A stretch of 64,000 nt of DNA, from contig NZ_FBWL01000163.1 in assembly GCF_001517425.1 (NCBI RefSeq), forward strand, positions 1-64,000, in the 5' to 3' direction. Below are positions 1 to 7,385 of this stretch, in pieces (the first letter of the stretch is position 1; every line of letters begins with the position of its first letter). This stretch comes from Clostridium sp. C105KSO13 (GTDB taxonomy: Bacteria > Bacillota > Clostridia > Lachnospirales > Lachnospiraceae). A model generated the notes under the pieces. That model saw only the letters and a list, made by a program, of their open reading frames with translations, did not search any database and was not told where the DNA came from. The translations under genes and the position numbers were made by a program.

Positions 1-1
1 T

Positions 2-1117
2 TGTCTGCTAACAGATGTCGTTGACCAACTCCACGAGGATTCTAAGAAGATAAATATTGTTGACCGCCTTTCCAGACATCTTGACAAAGGAGTTCCTGCA
101 AAGGCAGCTGTATCCTATCTTCATGCGGTTAAAAAATGGGTTCCGGCGGAACCTGTTATTCACATTGATGACAGTGACGTTGTAAAACCAGATGGTTATA
201 AATTTGAGGCTCTTGGAATTGTTCGGGATGGTTCCGAAAGCACATCCACTAAAAACGTTTACAAGAAAGGGTATCATGTCACAGAAGCCTGCGTCCTTAC
301 AAAAAGTAATCATCCAGTCAGTATCTTTTCCAGAATCCATTCCTCTTCTGAAAAAGGTTATAAATCCACAAATACCATCACTTTTGAAGCGATCCAGCAG
401 GGCGCTGCTCTCTTTGGAAAAGCAACCTTTGCCATGGATCGTGGGTATGACGACAACAAGATGTTTCTCAAGCTTGATGAACTTGGACAGGACTACGTCA
501 TCCGCCTTAAGTCCAACCGCAAGCTTCTTTACCATAACAAATGGACTCCTGCAACCCAGCTTCGCAACCGCCGTAAAGGCAAGGTGAAAACCAGTGTTTT
601 CTACAAAGGAAAAGACCATGATGCATACCTCTCCCATGTGAAGGTACAGATTACTGCATCAAGAAAAGATATTTATCTTGTGCTGGTTTATGGCATCACC
701 GAACATCCAATGATGCTTGCCACCAATAAAAAAATTGAATCAAAAGAAGATGTTATCCGTGTAGCACGAACCTACTTTTCCAGATGGAAAATTGAAGAAT
801 ATTTCCGTTGTAAAAAACAGATGTTCCAGTTTGAAAACTTCCGCGTACGGAAGCTTTGTGCAATCAATGCACTTAACTTTTATATCACCTTATGCATGGC
901 GTTTCTGGCCTTGATCTCAATGGAAGAAGAGACAAATGCACTCAAGGTTTCAATCATAAAAACGGCAGATCCCATCAAGGAAAAAGTTTTCTTCTGCTAT
1001 TACCGATTGGCAAAAGGCATCTCAGGCATACTGTCGTATGCGAAAGAGGGCGTCAGACTCTGGTTCCGGACAAAACGTCCGGCATACCGTCAACTTTGCT
1101 TTAAGCTGGTCGCTTAG
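2..1117 (+). CDS. IS4-family DDE transposase, 5' end outside window
   Basis: The frame is open from base 2 to the TAG at 1115-1117, and the true start lies upstream. It catalyses cut-and-paste transposition of its own element. The DDE catalytic triad is visible: an IDDSD motif near 164-178, MDRGYDD near 434-454, and the IS4-family YREK signature Y-(2)-R-(3)-E-(6)-K at 773-817 (YFSRWKIEEYFRCKK). The visible 371 codons cover most of a typical 420-480 residue protein. No internal stop or frameshift is seen, so this copy may be active. Assignment to IS4 rests on the YREK spacing; the subgroup is not determined. Confidence 0.85.
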   Translation, partial: CLLTDVVDQLHEDSKKINIVDRLSRHLDKGVPAKAAVSYLHAVKKWVPAEPVIHIDDSDVVKPDGYKFEALGIVRDGSESTSTKNVYKKGYHVTEACVLTKSNHPVSIFSRIHSSSEKGYKSTNTITFEAIQQGAALFGKATFAMDRGYDDNKMFLKLDELGQDYVIRLKSNRKLLYHNKWTPATQLRNRRKGKVKTSVFYKGKDHDAYLSHVKVQITASRKDIYLVLVYGITEHPMMLATNKKIESKEDVIRVARTYFSRWKIEEYFRCKKQMFQFENFRVRKLCAINALNFYITLCMAFLALISMEEETNALKVSIIKTADPIKEKVFFCYYRLAKGISGILSYAKEGVRLWFRTKRPAYRQLCFKLVA

Positions 1118-1261
1118 ATAGATAAAAGAATAATTCTCCTAAAGTCCGGTTCCGGCGGGGCTTATTTCAGTGCCTCTATTCACAATACTGTCCTTTCATT
1201 TTTTTCAAAAATAGGACAGATTGGTACTTTAGGAGAAGTTATCTCTTTTGAAATTACATTT

Positions 1262-1277
1262 TGCGGAAACTCAAGAA
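1262..1277. repeat. Right terminal inverted repeat of the IS
   Basis: The 16-mer tgcggaaactcaagaa closes the element. The same 16-mer is at 5272-5287 and its exact reverse complement is at 4861-4876, which defines the ends of this IS family in the window. Confidence 0.8.
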
Positions 1278-1367
1278 AAGTCTAATGTAACAAGTTTACC
1301 AAATAATGTTTCATAAAGTTCTTTAACTACGATACACTATAGCTTGCTATTTTTTTAAAAAGGGTGC

Positions 1368-1396
1368 TTGATAAATTAAGTACCCTAGTATATAAT
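1368..1396 (+). promoter_or_regulatory. SigA-type promoter for the glycosyltransferase pair
   Basis: TTGATA (1368-1373), a 17-bp spacer, then TATAAT (1391-1396). It lies outside the IS, in the sequence that flanks it. Transcription would start near 1403 and immediately meet a small AT-rich hairpin (about 1411-1432) and a terminator at 1460-1503 before the first gene. Confidence 0.7.
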
Positions 1397-1459
1397 TCAC
1401 TTATAAAGGTATTAGAAATTGGAATTTCTGATTGGCCTTAGTGTATTGAAACTATAAAG

Positions 1460-1503
1460 AATAGCATCTAAACTTTTTCAGGTGTGGATGCTATTTCTTT
1501 TTA
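1460..1503 (+). terminator. Leader terminator ahead of the first glycosyltransferase
   Basis: Nine-base arms aatagcatc (1460-1468) and gatgctatt (1487-1495) are perfectly complementary and are followed by a T-rich run. It lies between the promoter at 1368-1396 and the gene starting at 1557, so readthrough must be allowed or regulated for that gene to be expressed from this promoter. Confidence 0.65.
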
Positions 1504-1556
1504 CTGTTATGATTGTCTATGTATTTGAAGATACCAACAGGAAGGAACGGATAAAT

Positions 1557-2459
1557 GTGAAAATAGTATTTGTTATATTACATTACATGGCAATAAAAGA
1601 GACGGAACAATCTGTGGAATATATCAGAGCCAATCTGGATACTGCGGATTATCATATTGTAATTGTAGACAATGCTTCCAGTAATCATACAGGGGCAACG
1701 TTAAAAAAAAGCCATCAGGGGGAGCCGGACTTAACCGTGATTCTTAATCAGAAAAATGAAGGTTTTGCGGGGGGGAACAATGTGGGCTTTCGTTATGCAA
1801 AAAAGTTATGGGATCCTGAATATATTGTTTTGATGAATAATGACGTGTTTCTGACTGAGAAATCCCTGATAAAAAAAGTAGATAAAGAGTATGCTGAAAG
1901 TCATTTTGCTGTTTTGGGTCCAATGATTATGACAAAAGATGGACGATGCGATGTGAACCCACAGAAATCAGAATTTACTAATGCAGGGGATATTGAAAGA
2001 AAAATACATCATTACAAGAAAGATTTAAGGCGGTATAAATATTACTACGCACCCCTTTATTATATGTTGGCAGCGGTTAAAGGTGCGTTGGTTGGAAAAC
2101 CGAAACAGCCGGAGCTGGCGTACTTAAAAAGACAAGAGAATATAAAGCTGCATGGATGCTTTCTCATTTTTTCAAAGGAATATATGAAAAGCTTTGATGG
2201 ACTGGATGAAAGTACGTTTTTGTTCTGGGAAGAAGAGATTTTGTATAAACATATGATTTCAAATAGCAAAAAAATGGTCTATGATCCTGAAATTAAGATA
2301 TTCCATATGGAAGATGCTGCCACTGATGTATTAAAAGCAAAGAAAAGAGAAAAAATGATTTTCATGTTGACCCATTATATAGACTCTCTGGAAAAATTAA
2401 AAGAGCTTTATGTGAAGTATGAAGAAGTCAATGAAAAGCAAAGGGAAAAAAATGCCTAA
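1557..2459 (+). CDS. Family 2 glycosyltransferase (GT2)
   Basis: This is a cytoplasmic or membrane-associated GT-A fold enzyme that transfers a sugar from a nucleotide donor to a growing polysaccharide. The protein opens with a Rossmann-like beta strand (KIVFVILHY), followed by the donor-binding segment IVDNASSN, the NEGFAGGNNVG motif and the metal-binding region VLMNNDVFL. These are typical of rhamnosyl- and related transferases. The frame is open further upstream, but GTG at 1557 is preferred because it has AGGAAGG about 10 bases upstream and places the beta strand at the N terminus. The 3' end overlaps the next gene by 8 bp, so the two are co-transcribed. Donor and acceptor cannot be read from sequence. 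Confidence 0.85.
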   Translation: MKIVFVILHYMAIKETEQSVEYIRANLDTADYHIVIVDNASSNHTGATLKKSHQGEPDLTVILNQKNEGFAGGNNVGFRYAKKLWDPEYIVLMNNDVFLTEKSLIKKVDKEYAESHFAVLGPMIMTKDGRCDVNPQKSEFTNAGDIERKIHHYKKDLRRYKYYYAPLYYMLAAVKGALVGKPKQPELAYLKRQENIKLHGCFLIFSKEYMKSFDGLDESTFLFWEEEILYKHMISNSKKMVYDPEIKIFHMEDAATDVLKAKKREKMIFMLTHYIDSLEKLKELYVKYEEVNEKQREKNA

Positions 2460-3522
2460 GATATCAATTATTGTTCCGGTATATAATATAAGAGAAGAAT
2501 ATTTGCGGAAGTGCATAGAAAGTCTCATATGCCAGTCTTTAGAGGAAATTGAAATTATTATAATCAATGATGGTTCAACGGATTCGTCGGGCATTATTTG
2601 TGATGAATATGGAGAAAAGGACAAACGTATAAAGGTGATTCACCAGGAGAACCAGGGAGTGGCTGTGGCAAGGAACACTGGGCTGGCAGCAGCCCAGGGT
2701 GAGTGGATCACTTTCGTAGATGCGGACGACTGGTGTGAATTTACTATGTGTGAGGAAATTCTGAACAGAGCCCTAAAACTGAATTCAGATATTCTGATAT
2801 TTACGAATTATGCGATGAAAGCAGGCGGTATCACAGCTAGAAATCAGTTTTTTAAAAAGGATATTGATATATTTGATGATGAATTAAAGGATGAAGCTGA
2901 GTTAAAAACAATGGTGCGCTCCCATCCAAGTTTTTCATTCCAGCCTCCGGAGAATATGATGGGAGGAACCTGGTGTAAATTAATCAATCACGATTTCCTG
3001 AAAAGATCAGGAATTCTTTTTGAACCGAAGCTGGTACGTTCTCAAGATATTATCTTTTACCTGAATCTGTTTGAAAAGGCGGAAAAAATATCCTATTACG
3101 ACCAACCACTGTATTACTACAGATATAGTCCCGAGTCCGTTTCCAAAAGATACAGGCCGGATGCTTATAAAATCTTTATGATTGTACTCCAAAAACAGCA
3201 AGAGTTTATCAGATTGTACCATAAATCTCTGCTGTTTGAGGAGGTCTTTGCAAAAGGGGCAATGGGTACTATAGGAACCTGTATGCGTACAGATTTTATG
3301 CATGAGAAGAATCAGGAGAGTTTTGGAAAGAAATGTAGGCGTCTTCGTCTGATGCTGGGACTGGAACCAATCAGGGGAGTATTAAAAGGTCCTGACTATA
3401 AAACACTGAGTACATTCCAAAAGGCGCAGAAGAGGCTATTAAAACACAATTTGATAGAGTTATATTTAATATTATTTAAGATAAACAGTATTGCTTTGAA
3501 ACTTTTGAGAAAGAAAAAATAA
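2452..3522 (+). CDS. Family 2 glycosyltransferase (GT2)
   Basis: This is a GT2 enzyme of the WcaA/CpsJ type. The N-terminal catalytic domain shows IIVPVYN, IIINDGSTDSS, NQGVAVARNTG and the DxD-type motif FVDADD. The C-terminal third is basic and without obvious transmembrane segments, as in capsule and teichoic-acid side-chain transferases. ATG 2452 is chosen over the in-frame ATG at 2419 because AAAGGGA sits just upstream and the protein then begins directly with PKISIIVPVYN. It overlaps the preceding GT2 by 8 bp, suggesting translational coupling. The sugar specificity is unknown. The pair lies between two IS copies in direct orientation. Confidence 0.85.
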   Translation: MPKISIIVPVYNIREEYLRKCIESLICQSLEEIEIIIINDGSTDSSGIICDEYGEKDKRIKVIHQENQGVAVARNTGLAAAQGEWITFVDADDWCEFTMCEEILNRALKLNSDILIFTNYAMKAGGITARNQFFKKDIDIFDDELKDEAELKTMVRSHPSFSFQPPENMMGGTWCKLINHDFLKRSGILFEPKLVRSQDIIFYLNLFEKAEKISYYDQPLYYYRYSPESVSKRYRPDAYKIFMIVLQKQQEFIRLYHKSLLFEEVFAKGAMGTIGTCMRTDFMHEKNQESFGKKCRRLRLMLGLEPIRGVLKGPDYKTLSTFQKAQKRLLKHNLIELYLILFKINSIALKLLRKKK

Positions 3523-3571
3523 AAGCGGTTTTTTGCTATACCGGATATGAATATTTGATGTGTAAACAAAT

Positions 3572-3622
3572 AAGAAGATTGAAGCAGTTGTTGAGATATT
3601 AGATAGCTGCTTTAATCTTCTT
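3572..3622. terminator. Bidirectional terminator between convergent genes
   Basis: Long complementary arms at 3572-3587 and 3607-3622 (aagaagattgaagcag and its near-exact complement) enclose a 19-base loop. It is T-rich on the plus-strand side and lies between the convergent GT2 gene and the glycerophosphotransferase gene. Confidence 0.8.
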
Positions 3623-3630
3623 CATTTTAT

Positions 3631-4773
3631 TTATAAGTTTTCTGCCATATATTCACAGACCTTCTTCGCGGAATGCCCCGATTCCCGGTTTCCCAGATCC
3701 TCAAAATGCTTTCGCACGTTTGCTGCGTAAATGGTGCTGTCAAAATTCCGGATGTTGCCAATCAGCTCTTCCGTACTCTCCGCCAGTGGATAAGGCCAGG
3801 TATGGATGTCTGTATAGAATCCTCTGGACAGATCATAGTGATTCAGGTCCGTTGCAAACAAAAAGCAGGGTTTGCCCATCAGCGCAAAATCCCACATGGA
3901 AGAGGAGTAGTCGGTAATTAGGACATCGGATGCATATAATAATTCCTGCATATCGGGATATTCGGATGCATCAATATATTCTTTGGAACTGTCCAGCTGT
4001 TCCATAACAAAATAATGCATCCGAAAGAGAATCGACCAATTCCCGTCGAAACGCTGCACCAAGGCCTCTCTTATCCGGCTACAGTCAAAGAGGTACTCGG
4101 ATGCCTTCTTAGATTCCCGATAAGTAGGGGCATACAGAAGTATATAATTTTCTGCCGGAATGTGATAGTAACTTTTAATCTTCTCATATAAATCATCTCT
4201 GTTCTGCCTGACCAGCATATCGTTTCTCGGCATACCATATGGGAGGACTTTTCCTGTATGATGAAAACTCTGCCGTAGTGTCATTTCGGTGAAAGCATTT
4301 GAACTTGAGAGATATATACACGGATTCTTTCGGGCAATTGCAGCTCGTTTCTGTTTCCCGGCAGTTTCCTTCTGATATGCAGCTCCAACCTTTTTGTAAG
4401 CTCCGCCTCCATGCCAGGTATTTATGAGTGTCTGCTGACGGGTGAGGGGAAACCAGGCAGGAATCTCGGAATTTGTAATAATGTATCTTGAAGTCATACA
4501 AATCCGGAGAAAAGAAAGGGAGTTATATCTGGTGACTTTTATACCCTTGCTTCCCAACCTCTTAAATTCATCCGGGTGGACAAATGCCCACACAATTTCA
4601 AAGTCTGGCATGTGCTCCTGCAGATATAACGAAATATACTTGGGGTTACAGGAATACTGCGCCCCAAAGTAACTGAAAAACACAACTCTTTTCCTATGAA
4701 ATCTGCCGACGGACAGTATCTTTAAAACATGGCGGAGAACACCCGCCAGTATAGTTTCTAAACTATCAATCAT
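3631..4773 (-). CDS. CDP-glycerol glycerophosphotransferase family protein (TagB/TagF-like)
   Basis: This is a 380-residue member of the Glyphos_transf family, which adds glycerol-phosphate (or ribitol-phosphate) units from CDP-activated donors in teichoic-acid-like polymers. Family hallmarks are visible: NTWHGGG.YKKVG near residues 120-135, a YAPTYRES motif in the middle, and the C-terminal ITDYSSSMWDFALMGKP with a following DLSRGFY segment. An upstream TTG is in frame, but ATG 4773 is preferred because AAAGGA lies 9 bases before it. The gene has its own minus-strand promoter and is inverted relative to all neighbours. No tagD or other CDP-glycerol synthesis gene lies in the window, so the donor must come from elsewhere. 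A different polyol-phosphate donor is possible. Confidence 0.85.
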   Translation of the reverse strand: MIDSLETILAGVLRHVLKILSVGRFHRKRVVFFSYFGAQYSCNPKYISLYLQEHMPDFEIVWAFVHPDEFKRLGSKGIKVTRYNSLSFLRICMTSRYIITNSEIPAWFPLTRQQTLINTWHGGGAYKKVGAAYQKETAGKQKRAAIARKNPCIYLSSSNAFTEMTLRQSFHHTGKVLPYGMPRNDMLVRQNRDDLYEKIKSYYHIPAENYILLYAPTYRESKKASEYLFDCSRIREALVQRFDGNWSILFRMHYFVMEQLDSSKEYIDASEYPDMQELLYASDVLITDYSSSMWDFALMGKPCFLFATDLNHYDLSRGFYTDIHTWPYPLAESTEELIGNIRNFDSTIYAANVRKHFEDLGNRESGHSAKKVCEYMAENL

Positions 4774-4818
4774 TGAAAACAATCCTTTCTAGAATATTGA
4801 TTCAACCTCTAATGAAAA

Positions 4819-4847
4819 AGTATAGCATGTATCAGACTGGAAAACAA
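4819..4847 (-). promoter_or_regulatory. SigA-type promoter of the glycerophosphotransferase gene
   Basis: Read on the minus strand: TTGTTT (4847-4842), 17-bp spacer, TATACT (4824-4819), about 45 bp ahead of the start codon. It lies beside the left end of the IS derivative but outside it. Confidence 0.6.
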
Positions 4848-4860
4848 TAAGTGATAAATC

Positions 4861-5287
4861 TTCTTGAGTTTCCGCAGTTTTATCCACATAGACCTGAATT
4901 AAACCATGTCTTTATAAACAACTTTCAAAAAATGCCCCAAATATAAGGAATCTGATTCCTTTTTGATGTAAAATTAAGCTATCAAAGAAAAATCTTACTA
5001 AACAAAAAAGAAGGAGATTCCCTATGGCTAATTATACATCAAATACCTACACACTGAAACGAAAAATCTTAACTTTTACAAATAAAATTTCCAGGCATCT
5101 TGACAAAGGAGTTCCTGCAAAGGCAGCTGTATCCTATCTTCATGCGATTAAAAAATGGGTTCCGGCGGGGCTTATTTCAGTGCCTCTATTCACAATACTG
5201 TCCTTTCATTTTTTCCAAAAATAGGATAGATTGGTACTATAGAAGAAGTTATCTTTTTTGAAATTACATTTTGCGGAAACTCAAGAA
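4861..5287 (+). mobile_element. MITE-like internal-deletion derivative of the IS4-family element
   Basis: A 427-bp element bounded by perfect 16-bp terminal inverted repeats (4861-4876 and 5272-5287). Its left part carries a ribosome binding site and the first codons of the transposase; from about 5087 it matches 68-149 of the full-length copy. At 5158-5168 (ggttccggcgg) it switches directly to the sequence that follows 1148-1158 in the full copy and stays similar to the right end. The intervening 1009 bp are missing. It has no functional transposase but keeps both ends, so it could be mobilised in trans. I see no clear target-site duplication at its borders. Confidence 0.9.
5024..5224 (+). 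pseudogene. Transposase remnant inside the IS derivative
   Basis: A 66-codon open frame with a strong start (AAGAAGGAGATTCCCT just before ATG 5024). The first roughly 48 residues are the true N terminus of the IS4-family transposase. The last 18 come from the formerly non-coding right end, because the 1009-bp deletion shifts the reading frame. All three catalytic residues are gone, so it is not a transposase; any function, such as a DNA-binding N-terminal fragment acting as an inhibitor, would be speculation. It shows what the missing 5' end of the copy at 2-1117 should look like. Confidence 0.8.
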
Positions 5288-5376
5288 ACAAAAGGGGTGG
5301 AAAATATGTCGAAAAAGTGTTAGTATAGGAATGTTAAGTTAATTATTATATTATGAAAGTGATATGGAAAGATAAG

Positions 5377-7368
5377 ATGGCAGTGAGATATATATACAGG
5401 TGTCTGGATAAGATAAAATATTTGTATAAAAAATATATAGACTTGGATAAGAAATGGGGAATTGTTTCCGGATGCCTGTTTCTTTTATTTTTGATATCTT
5501 GGAAATTACTTCCAAGGAATTTTTCTTCCTTTCAAGGGAACGTTTTATTTATGCTTCTCTTGAATTGTTTTATGTGTGTAACATTATTTGTGAGGATAAA
5601 ACTTCCTGAACGCTATGACAGGATGTTCTGTTGGCTGTTGCTTGCATCCGCTCCGGCCCTGTGCCTTTTGAATACAGAGGAGGCTGCAGGCAATCCAATC
5701 CGAACAATGGCCTTCTTGATGGTAGTGTTGAATTATGCTCTTTATTTTCTTGTATTCCTTGTTCTGTATCTTCTGACAAACCGGATACGGATTTCAATTT
5801 GTCTTGGAATGAGTTCCTTTACAATTTATGCTTTAGCAAATAGTTTTATCACGGAATTTAGAGGCAATGGAATCCGCACGGCAGATATTTATGCATGGAA
5901 GACTGCACTTAATGTGTCAGGTGGATATTCTCTTGTATTAACATATCAGAGAGCCTGGGTTATTTTAACCGCATTTGCGGTGACCCTTTTAGGACTGCGG
6001 TGTGACTACCGGCAAAAAAGTGTAAAAAGGAGATTTCAGGCGACGGCCGTAACGCTTTGCTATCTTACAATTGTATATAATGTTTTCTGGAATGACGAGT
6101 TTATGGAAGTTAATGGGGTGAAACCTTACAAGTGGGAGTTGACCGAAAGTGCAAAAAAACACGGAGGCCTTCTTGATTTTGCAGCGGGAATTCCCAGTCT
6201 GAACATAGAGAAACCACCATCCTATTCTTCCGCCAAAGCTCAGGCATTGAAAGAGGAGGGAGCCGGACAGGATGACAGCGGGTTAAATATTCATACGGAC
6301 TTAAATGGAAAGAAGCCGGATATTATAGTGATTATGAATGAAAGCTTTTCGGATTTGAGACAGGCAGGCAATTTTGATACGGATACAGAATATTTGGACT
6401 ACTTTAACAGCCTGCAGGACAATGTGATTCGTGGATATGCCAGTGTGCCTGTGTTTGGGGGGTTGACTGCAAATACAGAATTTGAGTTTATGACGGGATT
6501 TTCCAATGTATTTTTTCCTGCTGGCATTATGCCTTACCAAAATTATGTGAAAAACAATACACCAAGTCTTCGGGACCAGCTTTTTTCACAGGGGTACTAC
6601 AGTATCTTTATGCACCCGATGAGTTCCAATGGCTGGAACAGAAAAAATGTCTATCAGGCTCTGGGATTTGACGAAGCATATTATATTGAAGACTGGGAAA
6701 ACCCGGAAATGCTTCGCGGCGCAGTGTCCGACAGCGGTGATTATAAAGACGTGATTTCCAGATATGAGAAGGCAAAACAAGAGAACGATAATGTATTTCT
6801 ATTCAATGTCACAATGCAGAATCACGGAGGTTACGCCGATGGATCATATGAGAGTACTGTACATATTACAGATTTAGAGGGAGATTATCCTTTGACAGAG
6901 CAATATCTTAGTTTAATTCGGGAATCAGACAATGCGTTTAAAGAGCTGGTAACTTACTTTTCCCAAAAAGATGATCCGGTACTGATCTGTATGTTTGGAG
7001 ATCATCAGCCTTCAGTTGAAGATGAGTTCTTCAACGAAATCCAGCAGCGGACTGAGGATTCAGATATTGTAAATCTGGCAAAGAAATATCAGACGCCCTA
7101 TATCCTTTATTCAAACTATGAGATGGAAGGACAGCATTTTGATAATGTGAGTATAAATTATTTACAGGTATTACTTATGGAAGCAGCCGGCCTTCCACTT
7201 AATGACTATCAAAAGTATCTGGAAAGTTTATACAAAGCATATCCTGTGATTAATGTAAACGGAGTTATGGACAGAGAGGGAAACTGGCATAGTTGGGATG
7301 AAGCACAGAATTTCAAAGAAATTCAGGATTATTCTATTGTGCAGTACAAGGAATTGTTTGACAGGTAG
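5377..7368 (+). CDS. LtaS/MdoB-like membrane phosphoglycerol transferase (sulfatase fold)
   Basis: The N-terminal half has about five transmembrane helices (roughly residues 22-215). The C-terminal half is an extracytoplasmic sulfatase-fold domain. Such enzymes move glycerol-phosphate from phosphatidylglycerol to a polymer or sugar. Metal- and substrate-site motifs are visible: IIVIMNESFSD, GGLTANTEFEFMTG, where the Thr (about residue 364) aligns with the LtaS nucleophile, and FGDHQPS with the paired Asp-His ligands. ATG 5377 is favoured because GGAAAG lies upstream; ATG 5353 has no visible Shine-Dalgarno. The following genes (GT4, polyprenyl-phosphate sugar synthase, DUF2304, large membrane protein) suggest it decorates a side chain, as streptococcal GacH does, rather than making lipoteichoic acid. 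The substrate assignment is inference. Confidence 0.82.
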   Translation: MAVRYIYRCLDKIKYLYKKYIDLDKKWGIVSGCLFLLFLISWKLLPRNFSSFQGNVLFMLLLNCFMCVTLFVRIKLPERYDRMFCWLLLASAPALCLLNTEEAAGNPIRTMAFLMVVLNYALYFLVFLVLYLLTNRIRISICLGMSSFTIYALANSFITEFRGNGIRTADIYAWKTALNVSGGYSLVLTYQRAWVILTAFAVTLLGLRCDYRQKSVKRRFQATAVTLCYLTIVYNVFWNDEFMEVNGVKPYKWELTESAKKHGGLLDFAAGIPSLNIEKPPSYSSAKAQALKEEGAGQDDSGLNIHTDLNGKKPDIIVIMNESFSDLRQAGNFDTDTEYLDYFNSLQDNVIRGYASVPVFGGLTANTEFEFMTGFSNVFFPAGIMPYQNYVKNNTPSLRDQLFSQGYYSIFMHPMSSNGWNRKNVYQALGFDEAYYIEDWENPEMLRGAVSDSGDYKDVISRYEKAKQENDNVFLFNVTMQNHGGYADGSYESTVHITDLEGDYPLTEQYLSLIRESDNAFKELVTYFSQKDDPVLICMFGDHQPSVEDEFFNEIQQRTEDSDIVNLAKKYQTPYILYSNYEMEGQHFDNVSINYLQVLLMEAAGLPLNDYQKYLESLYKAYPVINVNGVMDREGNWHSWDEAQNFKEIQDYSIVQYKELFDR

Positions 7369-7385
7369 CAAGAAAGGTGAACCTC

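Larger units (their letters stand above)
1..1277 (+). mobile_element. IS4-family insertion sequence, right part
   Basis: The element enters from the left window edge and ends at about 1277. Its right end is a 16-bp terminal repeat (1262-1277), matched in inverted orientation by the left end of the related element at 4861-4876. It holds one transposase gene followed by about 145 bp of non-coding right end. The sequence ggttccggcgg occurs twice, at 139-149 inside the gene and at 1148-1158 behind it; these two copies mark the deletion joint seen in the derivative at 4861-5287. From the derivative (427 bp) plus the deleted 1009 bp, the intact element should be about 1.44 kb. The left end and the target duplication lie outside the window. 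Confidence 0.85.

Noticed and set aside
8-637. A 209-residue minus-strand open frame at the left edge
   Set aside because: It lies wholly opposite the transposase gene, which has all catalytic motifs; no promoter or family features were seen.
1278-4860. True composite transposon formed by the two IS copies
   Set aside because: The right copy has no transposase and no target-site duplication is visible around it, so mobility as one unit is not supported; recombination between copies remains possible.
5308-5325. Five-codon frame (MSKKC) after GGGGTGG beside the IS derivative
   Set aside because: Far too short to support as a gene, and nothing around it suggests a leader peptide.
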